A program made the position numbers and the translations under genes. Source: a bacterium (GTDB lineage Bacteria; Bacillota; Clostridia; Lachnospirales; Lachnospiraceae). From it: a stretch of 64,000 nucleotides of DNA. Below the pieces are notes generated by a model that saw nothing but the letters and a program-made list of their open reading frames with translations, did no database searches and was not told the DNA's origin. The stretch spans positions 1 through 64,000 of the forward strand of contig JALFNN010000053.1 of assembly GCA_022774325.1 (NCBI GenBank). Reading direction: 5' to 3'. This document shows, in pieces, positions 1-9,817 of this stretch (the first letter of the stretch is position 1; every line of letters starts with the position of its first letter).

Positions 1-48
1 GGGGGACAGTTTCATTGACTCTCTTGTGAGACAATGAACATGTCCCCC
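1..48. repeat. Intergenic palindrome with GGGGGACA/TGTCCCCC ends
   Basis: The first 48 bases form an imperfect inverted repeat. GGGGGACA at 1-8 faces TGTCCCCC at 41-48, and the inner arms TTCATTG (11-17) and CAATGAA (32-38) also pair. No T-run follows directly, so it does not look like a simple terminator. The ends resemble the GACAAGGGG palindrome after leuA near 60.9 kb, which suggests a dispersed intergenic repeat family. The window edge may cut off more of it. Confidence 0.6.
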
Positions 49-100
49 TGTCTCTCCCTTGTCAAATAGTAATGAAAATGATAAAATTTAAGAAAGTCAC

Positions 101-129
101 TTGACAAAGATATAGTGAATTGTTACAAT
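101..129 (+). promoter_or_regulatory. Sigma-A-type promoter for ilvN-ilvC
   Basis: TTGACA at 101-106 and TACAAT at 124-129 are separated by 17 bases. Transcription would start near 136, about 38 bases before ilvN. A short AT-flanked inverted repeat (AAAAACAGA / TCTGTTTTT, 131-154) overlaps the expected start. Confidence 0.75.
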
Positions 130-173
130 AAAAAAACAGAACGCACTCTGTTTTTAGAAGAAAGAGGTATGTT

Positions 174-674
174 ATGAGAAAACAAGCGTATTCTATTTTA
201 GTACACAATAACCCGGGACTTCTTAGCCGGATGGCAGGACTTTTCAGCCGTCGGGGGTATAACATTGAAAGCATCACGGCAGGAACGACTGCGGATCCGA
301 GATTTACAAGAATTACGATCGTGGCAAGCGGTGACGAACAGATCCTTTCTCAGATTGAGAAACAGGTACGGAAGATGGAGGATGTGATTGATATCAAATT
401 ATTGAATACAACAAACTCTGTATGCCGAGAACTGATGATGATCAAGATCCGTGCAAATGCATCCCAGAGAGCGGAGATCATTTCCGTATCAGACATTTTC
501 CGTGCGAAGATCGTAGATGTTGAGAAAGATTGTCTGATGATTGAATTGACGGGAACAGAATCCAAGTTGGAAGCATTTATGGAGCTTTTGGACGGATATG
601 AGATTCTGGAACTGGCAAGAACCGGAATTACCGGGCTTACCCGTGGATCAGACGATGTTGTATACATAGATTAA
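174..674 (+). CDS. ilvN: Acetolactate synthase small (regulatory) subunit
   Basis: Regulatory subunit of acetohydroxyacid synthase, which makes acetolactate and acetohydroxybutyrate for valine, leucine and isoleucine. The 166-residue length is normal for the family. Residues about 4-75 are an ACT domain (ILVHNNPGLLSRMAGLFSRR, then GYNIESI), the site of valine feedback in homologues; the rest matches the C-terminal small-subunit domain. The start has an AGAAAGAGGT ribosome site. It has its own promoter, and ilvC follows after 114 bases. The catalytic subunit ilvB is not next to it: the 173 bases upstream hold only a promoter and a repeat. Confidence 0.95.
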   Translation: MRKQAYSILVHNNPGLLSRMAGLFSRRGYNIESITAGTTADPRFTRITIVASGDEQILSQIEKQVRKMEDVIDIKLLNTTNSVCRELMMIKIRANASQRAEIISVSDIFRAKIVDVEKDCLMIELTGTESKLEAFMELLDGYEILELARTGITGLTRGSDDVVYID

Positions 675-731
675 AGATTGCGGGAGCGAAGAGGGAAGAA
701 CCGCAGACATTCATTTTTATCAGGAAGCTAG

Positions 732-1805
<1,074 letters not shown>

Positions 1806-1831
1806 TCGATAGGCAACGAGCCGGTCACATA

Positions 1832-1886
1832 AAAAGAAAGGATACCGCGAGTCATGCTTGCATGAACTCGCGGTATCCTTTCTTTT
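1832..1886. terminator. Strong bidirectional terminator after ilvC
   Basis: A hairpin of about 24 paired bases: AAAAGAAAGGATACCGCGAG (from 1832) pairs with CTCGCGGTATCCTTTCTTTT (ending 1886), with a small loop and A/T tracts on both sides. It separates the ilv genes from the next gene. Confidence 0.85.
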
Positions 1887-1905
1887 AAAGTATTCATAGG
1901 ATGAA

Positions 1906-1934
1906 TTGCATAAATCTCACCGTTATGTTATACT
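1906..1934 (+). promoter_or_regulatory. Probable promoter for the OPRT-like gene
   Basis: TTGCAT at 1906-1911 and TATACT at 1929-1934, 17 bases apart, directly after the ilvC terminator. Confidence 0.6.
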
Positions 1935-1983
1935 GAATTCAGTGATAATTCCCAAAACGAGTCGGAATTAAAGGAGGAATAAA

Positions 1984-2625
1984 ATGGACGAGAGATTTGA
2001 AGATCTTCGCTCGACGAAGAACCCGAAAGCAAGAATTAAGATATTAAAGGGACATTTTGCAACCAGCCATTCTCACATCAATACATATATTGATATGTCT
2101 ACGGTCAAAGTAAGACATAACAACTGCCGTGAGACGGCGAAGGTACTGGCGTCAGAATATGTAAGTACAACGATGGTTGATACGATCGTATGTCTGGAGG
2201 AGACGGATACCATCGGAACATTTATGGCGGAACAGCTTGCCGATATGAACCCGCTCTCTCTTAGTAAGGGAAACAATATTTCACTTGTAACGCCGGAATA
2301 CCATGAGGGCGGCCAGATCATTTTCCGTGATAATAAGCAGAGAATGATCAAGGATAAGCAGGTGCTTCTGCTGGCAGCATCAATCACGACCGGTAAGTCT
2401 GTAAAACAGGCCATCGAGTCCGTGCTGTATTACGGGGGAACTGTTTGCGGAATCTGTTCGATCTTCAGTTCTGTAAGTAAAGTGGCAGGAATGGAAGTGA
2501 AGACGATCTTCACAAGTGCGGATCTACCGGATTATCGCGCATATAAGCCGCTCGAGTGTCCAATGTGTAAGGAAGGAAAGCGGATCGAAGCGATCGTGAA
2601 CAGCTTCGGATATTCGAAATTGTAA
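1984..2625 (+). CDS. Orotate-phosphoribosyltransferase-like protein with altered PRPP loop
   Basis: A 213-residue protein with the type I phosphoribosyltransferase layout. The segment at residues 127-139 (QVLLLAASITTGK) aligns with the PRPP-binding loop, and CPMCKEG near the C-terminus resembles the cysteine pair found in some PyrE relatives. In active enzymes the loop is preceded by two acidic residues (DD or ED before xxTTG); here A131-A132 stand in their place, although TTGKS is kept. It may be a regulator, a ligand-binding paralogue or an enzyme of altered activity. The start has an ideal AAAGGAGG site. It is a single-gene unit between terminators. The family is fairly sure, the activity is not. 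Confidence 0.7.
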   Translation: MDERFEDLRSTKNPKARIKILKGHFATSHSHINTYIDMSTVKVRHNNCRETAKVLASEYVSTTMVDTIVCLEETDTIGTFMAEQLADMNPLSLSKGNNISLVTPEYHEGGQIIFRDNKQRMIKDKQVLLLAASITTGKSVKQAIESVLYYGGTVCGICSIFSSVSKVAGMEVKTIFTSADLPDYRAYKPLECPMCKEGKRIEAIVNSFGYSKL

Positions 2626-2677
2626 AGGACATTATAAAGAGCAATCGGAGAAGATTTGCAGAATCGACTAAACAAAG

Positions 2678-2728
2678 GCAAATAAAAAAGACAACCACAT
2701 GACGGAATGGTTGTCTTTTCCTATTTGC
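2678..2728. terminator. Bidirectional terminator between OPRT-like gene and rpsT
   Basis: AAAAGACAACCA (2686-2697) pairs with TGGTTGTCTTTT (2708-2719). Outer arms GCAAATA and TATTTGC extend it. A- and T-tracts on both flanks suit termination from both converging genes. Confidence 0.85.
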
Positions 2729-2748
2729 AAATTTATCTCGAAACGAAA

Positions 2749-3012
2749 TTAAGCAATCTCGTTAACAGCCTTTGTTAAACGGGAAATCTTTCTTGCGCAA
2801 GTGTTTTTATGATAAACACCCTTCGTTCCTGCTTTGTTGATTACAGAGATTGCTTCTTTTAAAGCAGCCTTAGCAGCTTCAGCATCTTTCTTAGCAACAG
2901 CAGTTTCAACTTTCTTCACATAAGTTTTCACTTTAGATTTGATTGCTTTATTTCTAGCTGTCTTTGTCTCAGTTACTAAAATTCTCTTCTTAGCAGATTT
3001 AATGTTAGCCAT
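2749..3012 (-). CDS. rpsT: 30S ribosomal protein S20
   Basis: The 87-residue product is very basic and alanine-rich, with the S20 start MANIKSAKKRILVTE and long helical Lys/Ala stretches. S20 binds the 5' domain of 16S rRNA during 30S assembly. A GGAGGTG site (complement of 3019-3026) precedes the start on the minus strand. It is the only minus-strand gene, is monocistronic, and has its own promoter and terminator. Confidence 0.97.
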   Translation of the reverse strand: MANIKSAKKRILVTETKTARNKAIKSKVKTYVKKVETAVAKKDAEAAKAALKEAISVINKAGTKGVYHKNTCARKISRLTKAVNEIA

Positions 3013-3094
3013 TTTCCGACACCTCCAAATTCTGATTCATTTCTTTCATTGCCGACAGAACGTGACACGGAACATCTGCCGAACACACTTATTT

Positions 3095-3123
3095 ATTGTA
3101 TTCGAATAAATATTTCTTGTCAA
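3095..3123 (-). promoter_or_regulatory. Sigma-A promoter of rpsT (minus strand)
   Basis: Read on the minus strand: TTGACA (complement of 3118-3123), 17 bases, TACAAT (complement of 3095-3100). Both boxes are near consensus, leaving a leader of roughly 75 bases. The span supports starting gpr at 3198 rather than at an in-frame ATG inside this promoter. Confidence 0.8.
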
Positions 3124-3197
3124 TACATATTTTGTGTTTTTTGAGAAAAACTAGGAATAAATGCGGTAAAGTAAAACAGAAGGCAAGGGGGAACAGT

Positions 3198-4175
3198 ATG
3201 ATCGAGAAATACAGTATCCGGACAGATCTGGCTTTGGAGCAGAAAGAGCGTTTTGAATCGGACAATGTCGAGGTTCAGGGAGTATCTCTCACGGAAGAAT
3301 ATAATGAAGAACTGGAGATCCGTGTGACCACGGTGAAGATAGAGACGGAGAAAGGCGCGAAAATCATGGGAAAACCGGTGGGAAGCTATATTACCATGGA
3401 AGCGCCGAATATGGCGGTGCCGGATGAGGAGTACCACCGGGAGATTTCCAGGGAGCTTGCGAAATTTATCAAGGATATGGTGCCTGAAAAAGAGGAGGAT
3501 TATCAGGTGCTGATCGTGGGACTGGGGAACCGGAAAGTGACACCGGATGCTTTGGGACCTTATGTTGTGGATAACCTGAATATCACACGCCATATTTTCA
3601 GGGAGTATGGAAAATATGCGATGGGGGAGGAAAAGGCGGAAAGTGTCAGTGCCATTGCGCCGGGGGTGATGGCGCAGACCGGAATGGAAACGGTCGAGAT
3701 TATACGCGGGGTGGTTAAGGAGACGAACCCCGATTTCATTATTGCCATCGATGCGCTTGCCGCGCGGAATTCCAGAAGGCTGAACCGGACAATCCAGGTC
3801 GCGGACACCGGAATCCATCCGGGATCGGGCGTGGGAAATCAGCGCAATGCGATAACGAAAGAGACGGTTGGGATACCGGTCATTGCAATCGGGGTTCCCA
3901 CGGTAGTGGATGCGGCGACGATTGTCAACGATACGATGGAGAATTTTCTTCAGGCGTTGGAAGAATCCGAGACGCTCAAGGGAGTCGGACTGGTCCTGCA
4001 GGGGTACAATGCTGCGGAAAAGTATGAACTGGTCAGGCAACTGATCTCCCCACATTTAAATGGAATGTTCGTGACGCCCAAAGACATTGATGAGACGGTA
4101 AAAAGGATCAGTTATACGATTTCAGAAAGTTTAAATATGCTGTTCGCCCATGAAGAAGAAAAGGAGAAGGAATAA
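3198..4175 (+). CDS. gpr: Germination protease (GPR endopeptidase)
   Basis: Aspartic-type protease, family A25, that degrades small acid-soluble spore proteins when spores germinate. The 325-residue product begins MIEKYSIRTDLALEQ, the typical region removed during autoprocessing. GLGNRKVTPDALGPYVVDNL and AIDALAARNSRRLN are strongly family-like. I chose 3198 because AAGGGGGAAC lies just upstream; an in-frame ATG at 3096 would add 34 unrelated residues and overlap the rpsT promoter. Gpr is made in the forespore in relatives. spoIIP follows after 69 bases. Confidence 0.95.
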   Translation: MIEKYSIRTDLALEQKERFESDNVEVQGVSLTEEYNEELEIRVTTVKIETEKGAKIMGKPVGSYITMEAPNMAVPDEEYHREISRELAKFIKDMVPEKEEDYQVLIVGLGNRKVTPDALGPYVVDNLNITRHIFREYGKYAMGEEKAESVSAIAPGVMAQTGMETVEIIRGVVKETNPDFIIAIDALAARNSRRLNRTIQVADTGIHPGSGVGNQRNAITKETVGIPVIAIGVPTVVDAATIVNDTMENFLQALEESETLKGVGLVLQGYNAAEKYELVRQLISPHLNGMFVTPKDIDETVKRISYTISESLNMLFAHEEEKEKE

Positions 4176-4244
4176 TCTGTCGCCACGTTGCATAAAATAG
4201 GAAAGCGAAGGTAATGTCGCAGGTTTGAAATCGAGGCGGAAAAT

Positions 4245-5417
4245 ATGAAAAAATGGCGGATGAGTACACTCCTTACGGGAATCATTATCTGCATACTCGG
4301 AGGCTATGTGCTCCTTAAGGGAAGCAGGCAGATCTGGAATTCATGGAAGCTGCAGATCGCGCAGGAAATTCAGGAACATGCGGAAATGATGTATTTTCCA
4401 GGGATCGCATGCAGCGAAAAACAGTCGGATAAACGATCGGTAAATGAATGGATCTCCGGGATGGCGATGAATCTTTTCCCGCTTGGTAAATATATAGGAA
4501 GTAAAAGTGATGCGGAGTCTGCGGTGGAGGATGAGGCTACCTATGAGATGCTGGTGAGAAGACAGGCTGAGGACGAAAACCAGGTGGACGAGAATGGAAA
4601 TCTTGTAGGGCAGGATGAAAGCCAGATAACGCAGACACCCACTGTGGCGGCGGCAGATATTTCTCTGGAAAAACTGTCGGATTTTGAGTATCTGGTCAGC
4701 AGTTTCTATACGGTAGACAGCGTGACCTATGTGGAATCTTCGGACCTGAATGCGGCAGAGCTGATGAAGAAGGATATGAGGATCCAGGGAGATGCCGAAG
4801 GTCCGAAGATTCTCATTTTCCACACGCATTCACAGGAAAGCTTTATCGATTCCAATGGGGATCCATCGACCAGTATCGTGGGGATCGGAAGGTATCTGGC
4901 GGAGCTTCTTACAAACAAGTACCATATCGAGACCCTTCATCATGAAGGGGTGTATGACCTGATCGACGGCAAACTGGATCGAAGTGAAGCGTACGAGCTC
5001 GCAAAGCCGGAAATTGAGCGGATTCTGAAGGAGAATCCGGGAATCGAAGTCGTCATTGATCTGCATCGGGACGGTGTGAAAAGCACCACGCATCTGGTGA
5101 CGGAGATTAACGGAAAGCAGACGGCGCAGATCATGTTTTTTAACGGTATGTGCAGAACCAGAGCGAACGGCAATCTGACGGGAATGACGAACCCATATAT
5201 ACAGGATAATCTGGCATTTTCTCTGCAGATGAAAATTGCTGCGGAATCGAAATATCCCGGATTTGCGAGACGGATTTATCTGAAGGGCTACAAATATAAC
5301 ATGGATCTCTGCCCGAAGATGCTGTTGATCGAAGCGGGAGCACAGACGAACACGGTGGAAGAAATGAGAAATGCCATGGAACCGCTTGCCGAGCTTTTGA
5401 ATGATGTTCTGCAGTGA
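4245..5417 (+). CDS. spoIIP: Stage II sporulation protein P
   Basis: Cell-wall amidase/endopeptidase of the SpoIIDMP complex that thins septal peptidoglycan and drives engulfment. The 390-residue protein has an N-terminal membrane segment at about 6-26 (LLTGIIICILGGYVLL), a variable extracytoplasmic stretch, then an amidase domain from about residue 180 with ILIFHTHSQESF, VVIDLHRDG and the late LLIEAGAQTNT, carrying the expected His and Glu residues. The pairing gpr-spoIIP is usual in Clostridia and Bacilli. Confidence 0.95.
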   Translation: MKKWRMSTLLTGIIICILGGYVLLKGSRQIWNSWKLQIAQEIQEHAEMMYFPGIACSEKQSDKRSVNEWISGMAMNLFPLGKYIGSKSDAESAVEDEATYEMLVRRQAEDENQVDENGNLVGQDESQITQTPTVAAADISLEKLSDFEYLVSSFYTVDSVTYVESSDLNAAELMKKDMRIQGDAEGPKILIFHTHSQESFIDSNGDPSTSIVGIGRYLAELLTNKYHIETLHHEGVYDLIDGKLDRSEAYELAKPEIERILKENPGIEVVIDLHRDGVKSTTHLVTEINGKQTAQIMFFNGMCRTRANGNLTGMTNPYIQDNLAFSLQMKIAAESKYPGFARRIYLKGYKYNMDLCPKMLLIEAGAQTNTVEEMRNAMEPLAELLNDVLQ

Positions 5418-5430
5418 ATTTTCGTGTTAC

Positions 5431-5460
5431 TTGACAAAACAGGAAAGTTTGGGATAAAAT
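5431..5460 (+). promoter_or_regulatory. Probable sigma-A promoter for parE-parC
   Basis: TTGACA at 5431-5436 and TAAAAT at 5455-5460 with an 18-base gap, starting 14 bases after the spoIIP stop. It would give the housekeeping topoisomerase genes their own start, apart from the sporulation genes upstream. Confidence 0.65.
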
Positions 5461-5495
5461 TCATAACATACGAAAAAAGAAAGGGAACGGTAAAT

Positions 5496-7418
5496 ATGGC
5501 AAAACAATCTACATACGATGCGGATAGTATTTCCATACTGGAAGGACTGGAGGCTGTCAGAAAGCGTCCGGGTATGTATATCGGAAGTGTCAGTACGAAG
5601 GGACTGAACCATCTGGTCTATGAGATCGTGGACAATGCGGTGGATGAGCATCTGGCAGGATTCTGCGATCGGATCGAGGTGACGCTGGAGAAGGACGGAT
5701 CGGCTACGGTGAACGACAACGGCCGCGGGGTACCGGTTGGAATGCACGCAAAGGGTGTGTCGGCGGCGCGTATTGTATATACGACACTTCATGCGGGCGG
5801 AAAATTTGACGATTCAGCATACAAGACGAGCGGGGGGCTGCACGGGGTAGGCTCTTCGGTCGTCAATGCGCTGTCCACATATATGGATGTAAAGATCAGC
5901 CGGGAGGGCGCGGTACATCACGACCGGTATGAGAAGGGGCATCCGGTGATCGAGCTGGAAAATGGGTTACTGCCTGTCATCGGGAAGACGAAGAAGACGG
6001 GAACCTGTGTCAATTTCCTGCCGGATCCGGAGATTTTTGAAAAGACCCGTTTCCGGGAGGAAGAGATTAAGAGCCGTCTGCATGAGACCGCATATCTGAA
6101 TCCGGAGCTGACGATCCTTTTTACAGATAAGAGAAAGGAACCGGAGGAGCGGATCGAATATCATGAGCCGGACGGAATCATTGGATTTATCAAGGATCTG
6201 AACTCCAAGAATGAGACCCTGCACGAACCGGTCTATTATAAGGGAGAGGCCGAAGGTATCGAAGTGGAAGTCGCATTCCAGTATGTAAATGAATTCCATG
6301 AAAATGTACTCGGTTTCTGCAACAACATTTACAATGCCGAAGGCGGAACGCATCTCACCGGGTTTAAGACCACATTTACCACGATCATGAACCAGTATGC
6401 GAGAGAGCTGGGGATCCTGAAGGAAAAGGACAGCAATTTTACGGGCGCCGATGTCCGGAACGGAATGACGGCGATCGTATCCATCAAGCATCCGGATCCG
6501 CGGTTTGAAGGGCAGACGAAGACCAAGCTGGATAATCAGGATGCTGCAAAAGCCACCGGAAAGGTGACCAGTGATGAGGTGACGAGGTATTTCGACCGGA
6601 ATCTGGAGACGCTCAAGAAAGTGCTTTCCTGTGCGGAAAAGGCGGCGAAGATCCGTAAGACCGAGGAGAAGGCCAAGACCAATCTTCTGACGAAACAGAA
6701 GTATTCCTTTGACAGCAACGGGAAGCTGGCGAACTGTGAGAGCCGGGATCCCTCCAAATGTGAGATCTTTATCGTCGAGGGGGACTCGGCGGGAGGCTCT
6801 GCGAAGACGGCGCGAAACCGGATGTATCAGGCCATCCTTCCGATCCGCGGAAAGATCCTCAATGTGGAGAAGGCCAGCATCGACAAGATTCTCGCCAACG
6901 CGGAGATCAAGACCATGATCAATGCCTTCGGATGCGGATTTTCCGAAGGGTACGGAAACGATTTTGACATTACGAAACTACGGTATGATAAGATCATCAT
7001 TATGGCCGATGCGGATGTGGACGGTGCGCACATTTCCACGCTGCTTCTGACGCTGTTCTACCGGTTTATGCCGGAACTGATCTATGAGGGACATGTGTAT
7101 GTGGCGATGCCACCGCTCTATAAAGCGATGCCGAAAAAGGGAGAGGAAGAGTACCTGTACGATGACAAGGCACTGGAGCGATACCGTAAGACGCATGAGG
7201 GACCATTTACCCTTCAGCGCTACAAAGGTCTCGGAGAAATGGACGCCCAGCAGCTCTGGGAGACCACACTGGATCCGGAGAGAAGACTGCTTAAGAGAAT
7301 CGAGATAGAAGACGCCCGCATGGCATCCAGCGTGACGGAGATGCTGATGGGAACGGAAGTACCGCCGCGCCGCGCATTTATCTATGAGAATGCGACGGAA
7401 GCGGAACTGGATATTTAG
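5496..7418 (+). CDS. parE: DNA topoisomerase IV subunit B (ParE type)
   Basis: ATPase subunit of a type IIA topoisomerase that unlinks daughter chromosomes. The 640-residue protein has a GHKL ATPase domain (EIVDNAVDEHLAG, NDNGRGVPVG), a transducer domain, and a TOPRIM domain with EGDSAGGSA and ADADVDGAH for metal binding, then QRYKGLGEMD near the end. I start at 5496 (MAKQSTYDADS) rather than the in-frame 5424 codon, which would overlap the promoter. ParE rather than GyrB is inferred from the position beside a ParC-like gene, far from dnaA-type genes. It is followed directly by parC. Confidence 0.88.
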   Translation: MAKQSTYDADSISILEGLEAVRKRPGMYIGSVSTKGLNHLVYEIVDNAVDEHLAGFCDRIEVTLEKDGSATVNDNGRGVPVGMHAKGVSAARIVYTTLHAGGKFDDSAYKTSGGLHGVGSSVVNALSTYMDVKISREGAVHHDRYEKGHPVIELENGLLPVIGKTKKTGTCVNFLPDPEIFEKTRFREEEIKSRLHETAYLNPELTILFTDKRKEPEERIEYHEPDGIIGFIKDLNSKNETLHEPVYYKGEAEGIEVEVAFQYVNEFHENVLGFCNNIYNAEGGTHLTGFKTTFTTIMNQYARELGILKEKDSNFTGADVRNGMTAIVSIKHPDPRFEGQTKTKLDNQDAAKATGKVTSDEVTRYFDRNLETLKKVLSCAEKAAKIRKTEEKAKTNLLTKQKYSFDSNGKLANCESRDPSKCEIFIVEGDSAGGSAKTARNRMYQAILPIRGKILNVEKASIDKILANAEIKTMINAFGCGFSEGYGNDFDITKLRYDKIIIMADADVDGAHISTLLLTLFYRFMPELIYEGHVYVAMPPLYKAMPKKGEEEYLYDDKALERYRKTHEGPFTLQRYKGLGEMDAQQLWETTLDPERRLLKRIEIEDARMASSVTEMLMGTEVPPRRAFIYENATEAELDI

Positions 7419-7431
7419 GAGGGAAGGCAAT

Positions 7432-9672
7432 TTGGAGAATTCACAGATTATCCGGACAGAGTATTCGGATTTGATGAAGAAATCATATATCGATTACGCG
7501 ATGAGTGTCATTGTGTCCCGCGCGCTTCCGGATGTGAGAGACGGACTGAAGCCGGTACAGAGAAGAACACTTTACGATATGTATGAACTGGGAATACGGT
7601 ATGACAAGCCTTACCGGAAATGCGCCCGTATCGTCGGGGACACCATGGGTAAATATCATCCCCACGGGGACAGTTCTATTTATGAAGCGTTGGTTGTGAT
7701 GGCTCAGGATTTCAAGAAAGGCATGGTACTCGTGGACGGTCACGGCAATTTCGGCTCCATCGAGGGGGACGGTGCTGCGGCCATGCGTTATACGGAGGCG
7801 AGACTGGCGAAGATCACGCAGGAAGCGTTTCTGGCGGATCTGGATAAGGATATCATCGATTTCGTGCCGAACTTTGACGAGACCGAAAAGGAGCCCTCCG
7901 TACTTCCGGTGCGTGTGCCGAATCTGCTGCTCAACGGAGCTGAAGGAATCGCAGTCGGTATGGCAACCAGCATTCCGACCCATAATCTGGGAGAAATTGT
8001 GGATGCGGTGAAGGCATACATGAAGAACAACGACATTTCCACGAAGCAGCTCATGAAATATATCAAGGGCCCGGATTTCCCGACGGGAGGGATCGTGGTC
8101 AACAAGGATGAGCTTCTGAATATCTATGAGACCGGAACCGGGAAGATCAAGATCCGCGGGAAGGTCGATGTGGAAGAGGTCAAGGGAGGACGCAAGAAGA
8201 TCATTATTTCTGAGATTCCATACACCATGATCGGTGCGGGAATCGGAAAATTCCTAAATGACGTGGCGAACCTGATCGAGACAAAGAAGACGAATGATAT
8301 CGTGGACATTTCCAATCAGTCCTCCAAGGAAGGAATCCGCATCGTGATCGAAGTGAAGAAAGATACGGATGTGGAGAACCTCATCAACATGCTTTACAAG
8401 AAGACCCGTTTGGAAGATACTTTCGGCGTTAATATGCTTGCGGTTGCAGACGGAAGACCGGAAGTCCTGGGTTTGAAGAAGATTATTGAGTATCATGTGG
8501 ATTTCCAGTTTGAACTGGCAACCAGAAAGTACCGGACACTTCTCAATAAAGAAAAGGACAAAAAGGAGATTCAGGAAGGCCTGATCAAGGCCTGCGATGT
8601 GATCGACCTGATCATTGAGATCCTGCGGGGGAGCAAATCGGTGAAGGAGGCAAAGGCGTGCCTGACTCAGGGAATCACGGAGAATATCAAGTTTAAGTCA
8701 AAGATTTCCCAGAAGATGGCATCCATGCTGCGCTTTACCGAGCGTCAGGCGACGGCGATCCTGGAAATGCGTCTCTACAAGCTGATCGGACTGGAGATCG
8801 AAGCGCTCATGAAGGAGCACGAAGAGACGCTGAAAAATATAGCACGCTATGAGGATATCCTGAATAATTATGACTCCATGTCCGAGGTTATCATGGATGA
8901 TCTGGATGCGCTGAAGAAGGAATATGCGGTGAAGAGGCGGACGGTGGTCGAGAATGCTGAGGAAGCTGTCTTCGAAGAAAAGAAGGTGGAAGAGCAGGAG
9001 GTCGTACTTCTGATGGATCGTTTCGGCTATGCAAAGACGGTGGATGTTTCTACTTATGAAAGGAACAAAGAAGCTGCCGACAAGGAGAATAAATACATTC
9101 TTACCTGCATGAATACCGGAAAGCTGATGCTGTTCACGGCGGACGGCAAGATGCATCAGGCCAAGGTACAGGATCTGCCTTACGGAAAGTTCCGCGATAA
9201 GGGGCTTCCGGTGGACAACGTAAGTAATTACGACAGTACGAAGGAGGAGATCATCTATATTTGTGATGACCGACAGCTGTATTTCGCGAAGTTTTTGTTT
9301 GTCACGAAGCAGGGAATGCTGAAAAAGGTGGACGGAAGTGAGTTCCAGGTGGCAAAGCGGACGATCGCAGCGACGAAGCTGCAGGATGATGACGCGGTTG
9401 TGAGCATTCAGATTGTGAACGACAGCCAGAACGTGGTGCTGATGACGGAAAACGAATATGTACTCCGGTTTGCTGCGGAAGAAGTGGCCGAAAAGAAAAA
9501 GGGTGCCGTCGGAGTGCGGGGAATCCGGCTCCAGAAGAAGGATGCCGTGGAGAAAGTGGTTCTGTTTGAAGAGGGAACGGAAGCAAAGGTTATGTTTCAT
9601 GAGAAAGAGATCACACTGAACCGTCTGAAGTTGGCACGGCGGGATGGAATCGGAACGAAAATGAGAAAATAG
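7432..9672 (+). CDS. parC: DNA topoisomerase IV subunit A (ParC type)
   Basis: DNA-cleaving subunit that partners ParE. The 746-residue protein carries the quinolone-region motif GKYHPHGDSSIY and the catalytic tyrosine in AAAMRYTEARL. The C-terminal beta-pinwheel has only a degenerate GyrA-box-like KKKGAVGVRG, which fits ParC. The start is a TTG at 7432, read as M in MENSQIIRTEYSDL, with AGGAGGGA just upstream overlapping the parE stop; the in-frame ATG at 7384 lies inside parE without such a site. Confidence 0.9.
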   Translation: MENSQIIRTEYSDLMKKSYIDYAMSVIVSRALPDVRDGLKPVQRRTLYDMYELGIRYDKPYRKCARIVGDTMGKYHPHGDSSIYEALVVMAQDFKKGMVLVDGHGNFGSIEGDGAAAMRYTEARLAKITQEAFLADLDKDIIDFVPNFDETEKEPSVLPVRVPNLLLNGAEGIAVGMATSIPTHNLGEIVDAVKAYMKNNDISTKQLMKYIKGPDFPTGGIVVNKDELLNIYETGTGKIKIRGKVDVEEVKGGRKKIIISEIPYTMIGAGIGKFLNDVANLIETKKTNDIVDISNQSSKEGIRIVIEVKKDTDVENLINMLYKKTRLEDTFGVNMLAVADGRPEVLGLKKIIEYHVDFQFELATRKYRTLLNKEKDKKEIQEGLIKACDVIDLIIEILRGSKSVKEAKACLTQGITENIKFKSKISQKMASMLRFTERQATAILEMRLYKLIGLEIEALMKEHEETLKNIARYEDILNNYDSMSEVIMDDLDALKKEYAVKRRTVVENAEEAVFEEKKVEEQEVVLLMDRFGYAKTVDVSTYERNKEAADKENKYILTCMNTGKLMLFTADGKMHQAKVQDLPYGKFRDKGLPVDNVSNYDSTKEEIIYICDDRQLYFAKFLFVTKQGMLKKVDGSEFQVAKRTIAATKLQDDDAVVSIQIVNDSQNVVLMTENEYVLRFAAEEVAEKKKGAVGVRGIRLQKKDAVEKVVLFEEGTEAKVMFHEKEITLNRLKLARRDGIGTKMRK

Positions 9673-9682
9673 CGGAAAATAC

Positions 9683-9711
9683 TTGATTTTGAGAATTGAA
9701 AGTGTTATAGT
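9683..9711 (+). promoter_or_regulatory. Promoter ahead of the rimP-nusA-infB operon
   Basis: TTGATT at 9683-9688 and TATAGT at 9706-9711, 17 bases apart. It lies after parC but upstream of a terminator hairpin, so transcripts from here must read through that hairpin to reach rimP. Confidence 0.6.
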
Positions 9712-9737
9712 TATTACCAGTAACATAGGAAATGAGC

Positions 9738-9769
9738 AGAAGAGTGGACGAAAGTTCACTCTTCTTTTT
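9738..9769 (+). terminator. Intrinsic terminator or attenuator before rimP
   Basis: A perfect-looking hairpin: AGAAGAGTGGAC (9738-9749), GAAA loop, GTTCACTCTTCT (9754-9765), then a T-run. It lies between the likely operon promoter and rimP. It could end parC messages, attenuate the nus operon, or do both. Confidence 0.8.
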
Positions 9770-9817
9770 ACGAAGTGCCGGTGACGGGACAGATTCAAAA
9801 AGAAAGGAAGTTGCAGA

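Noticed and set aside
3096..3197. N-terminal extension of gpr by 34 residues
   Set aside because: It would cover the rpsT promoter, has no ribosome site and does not resemble GPR.
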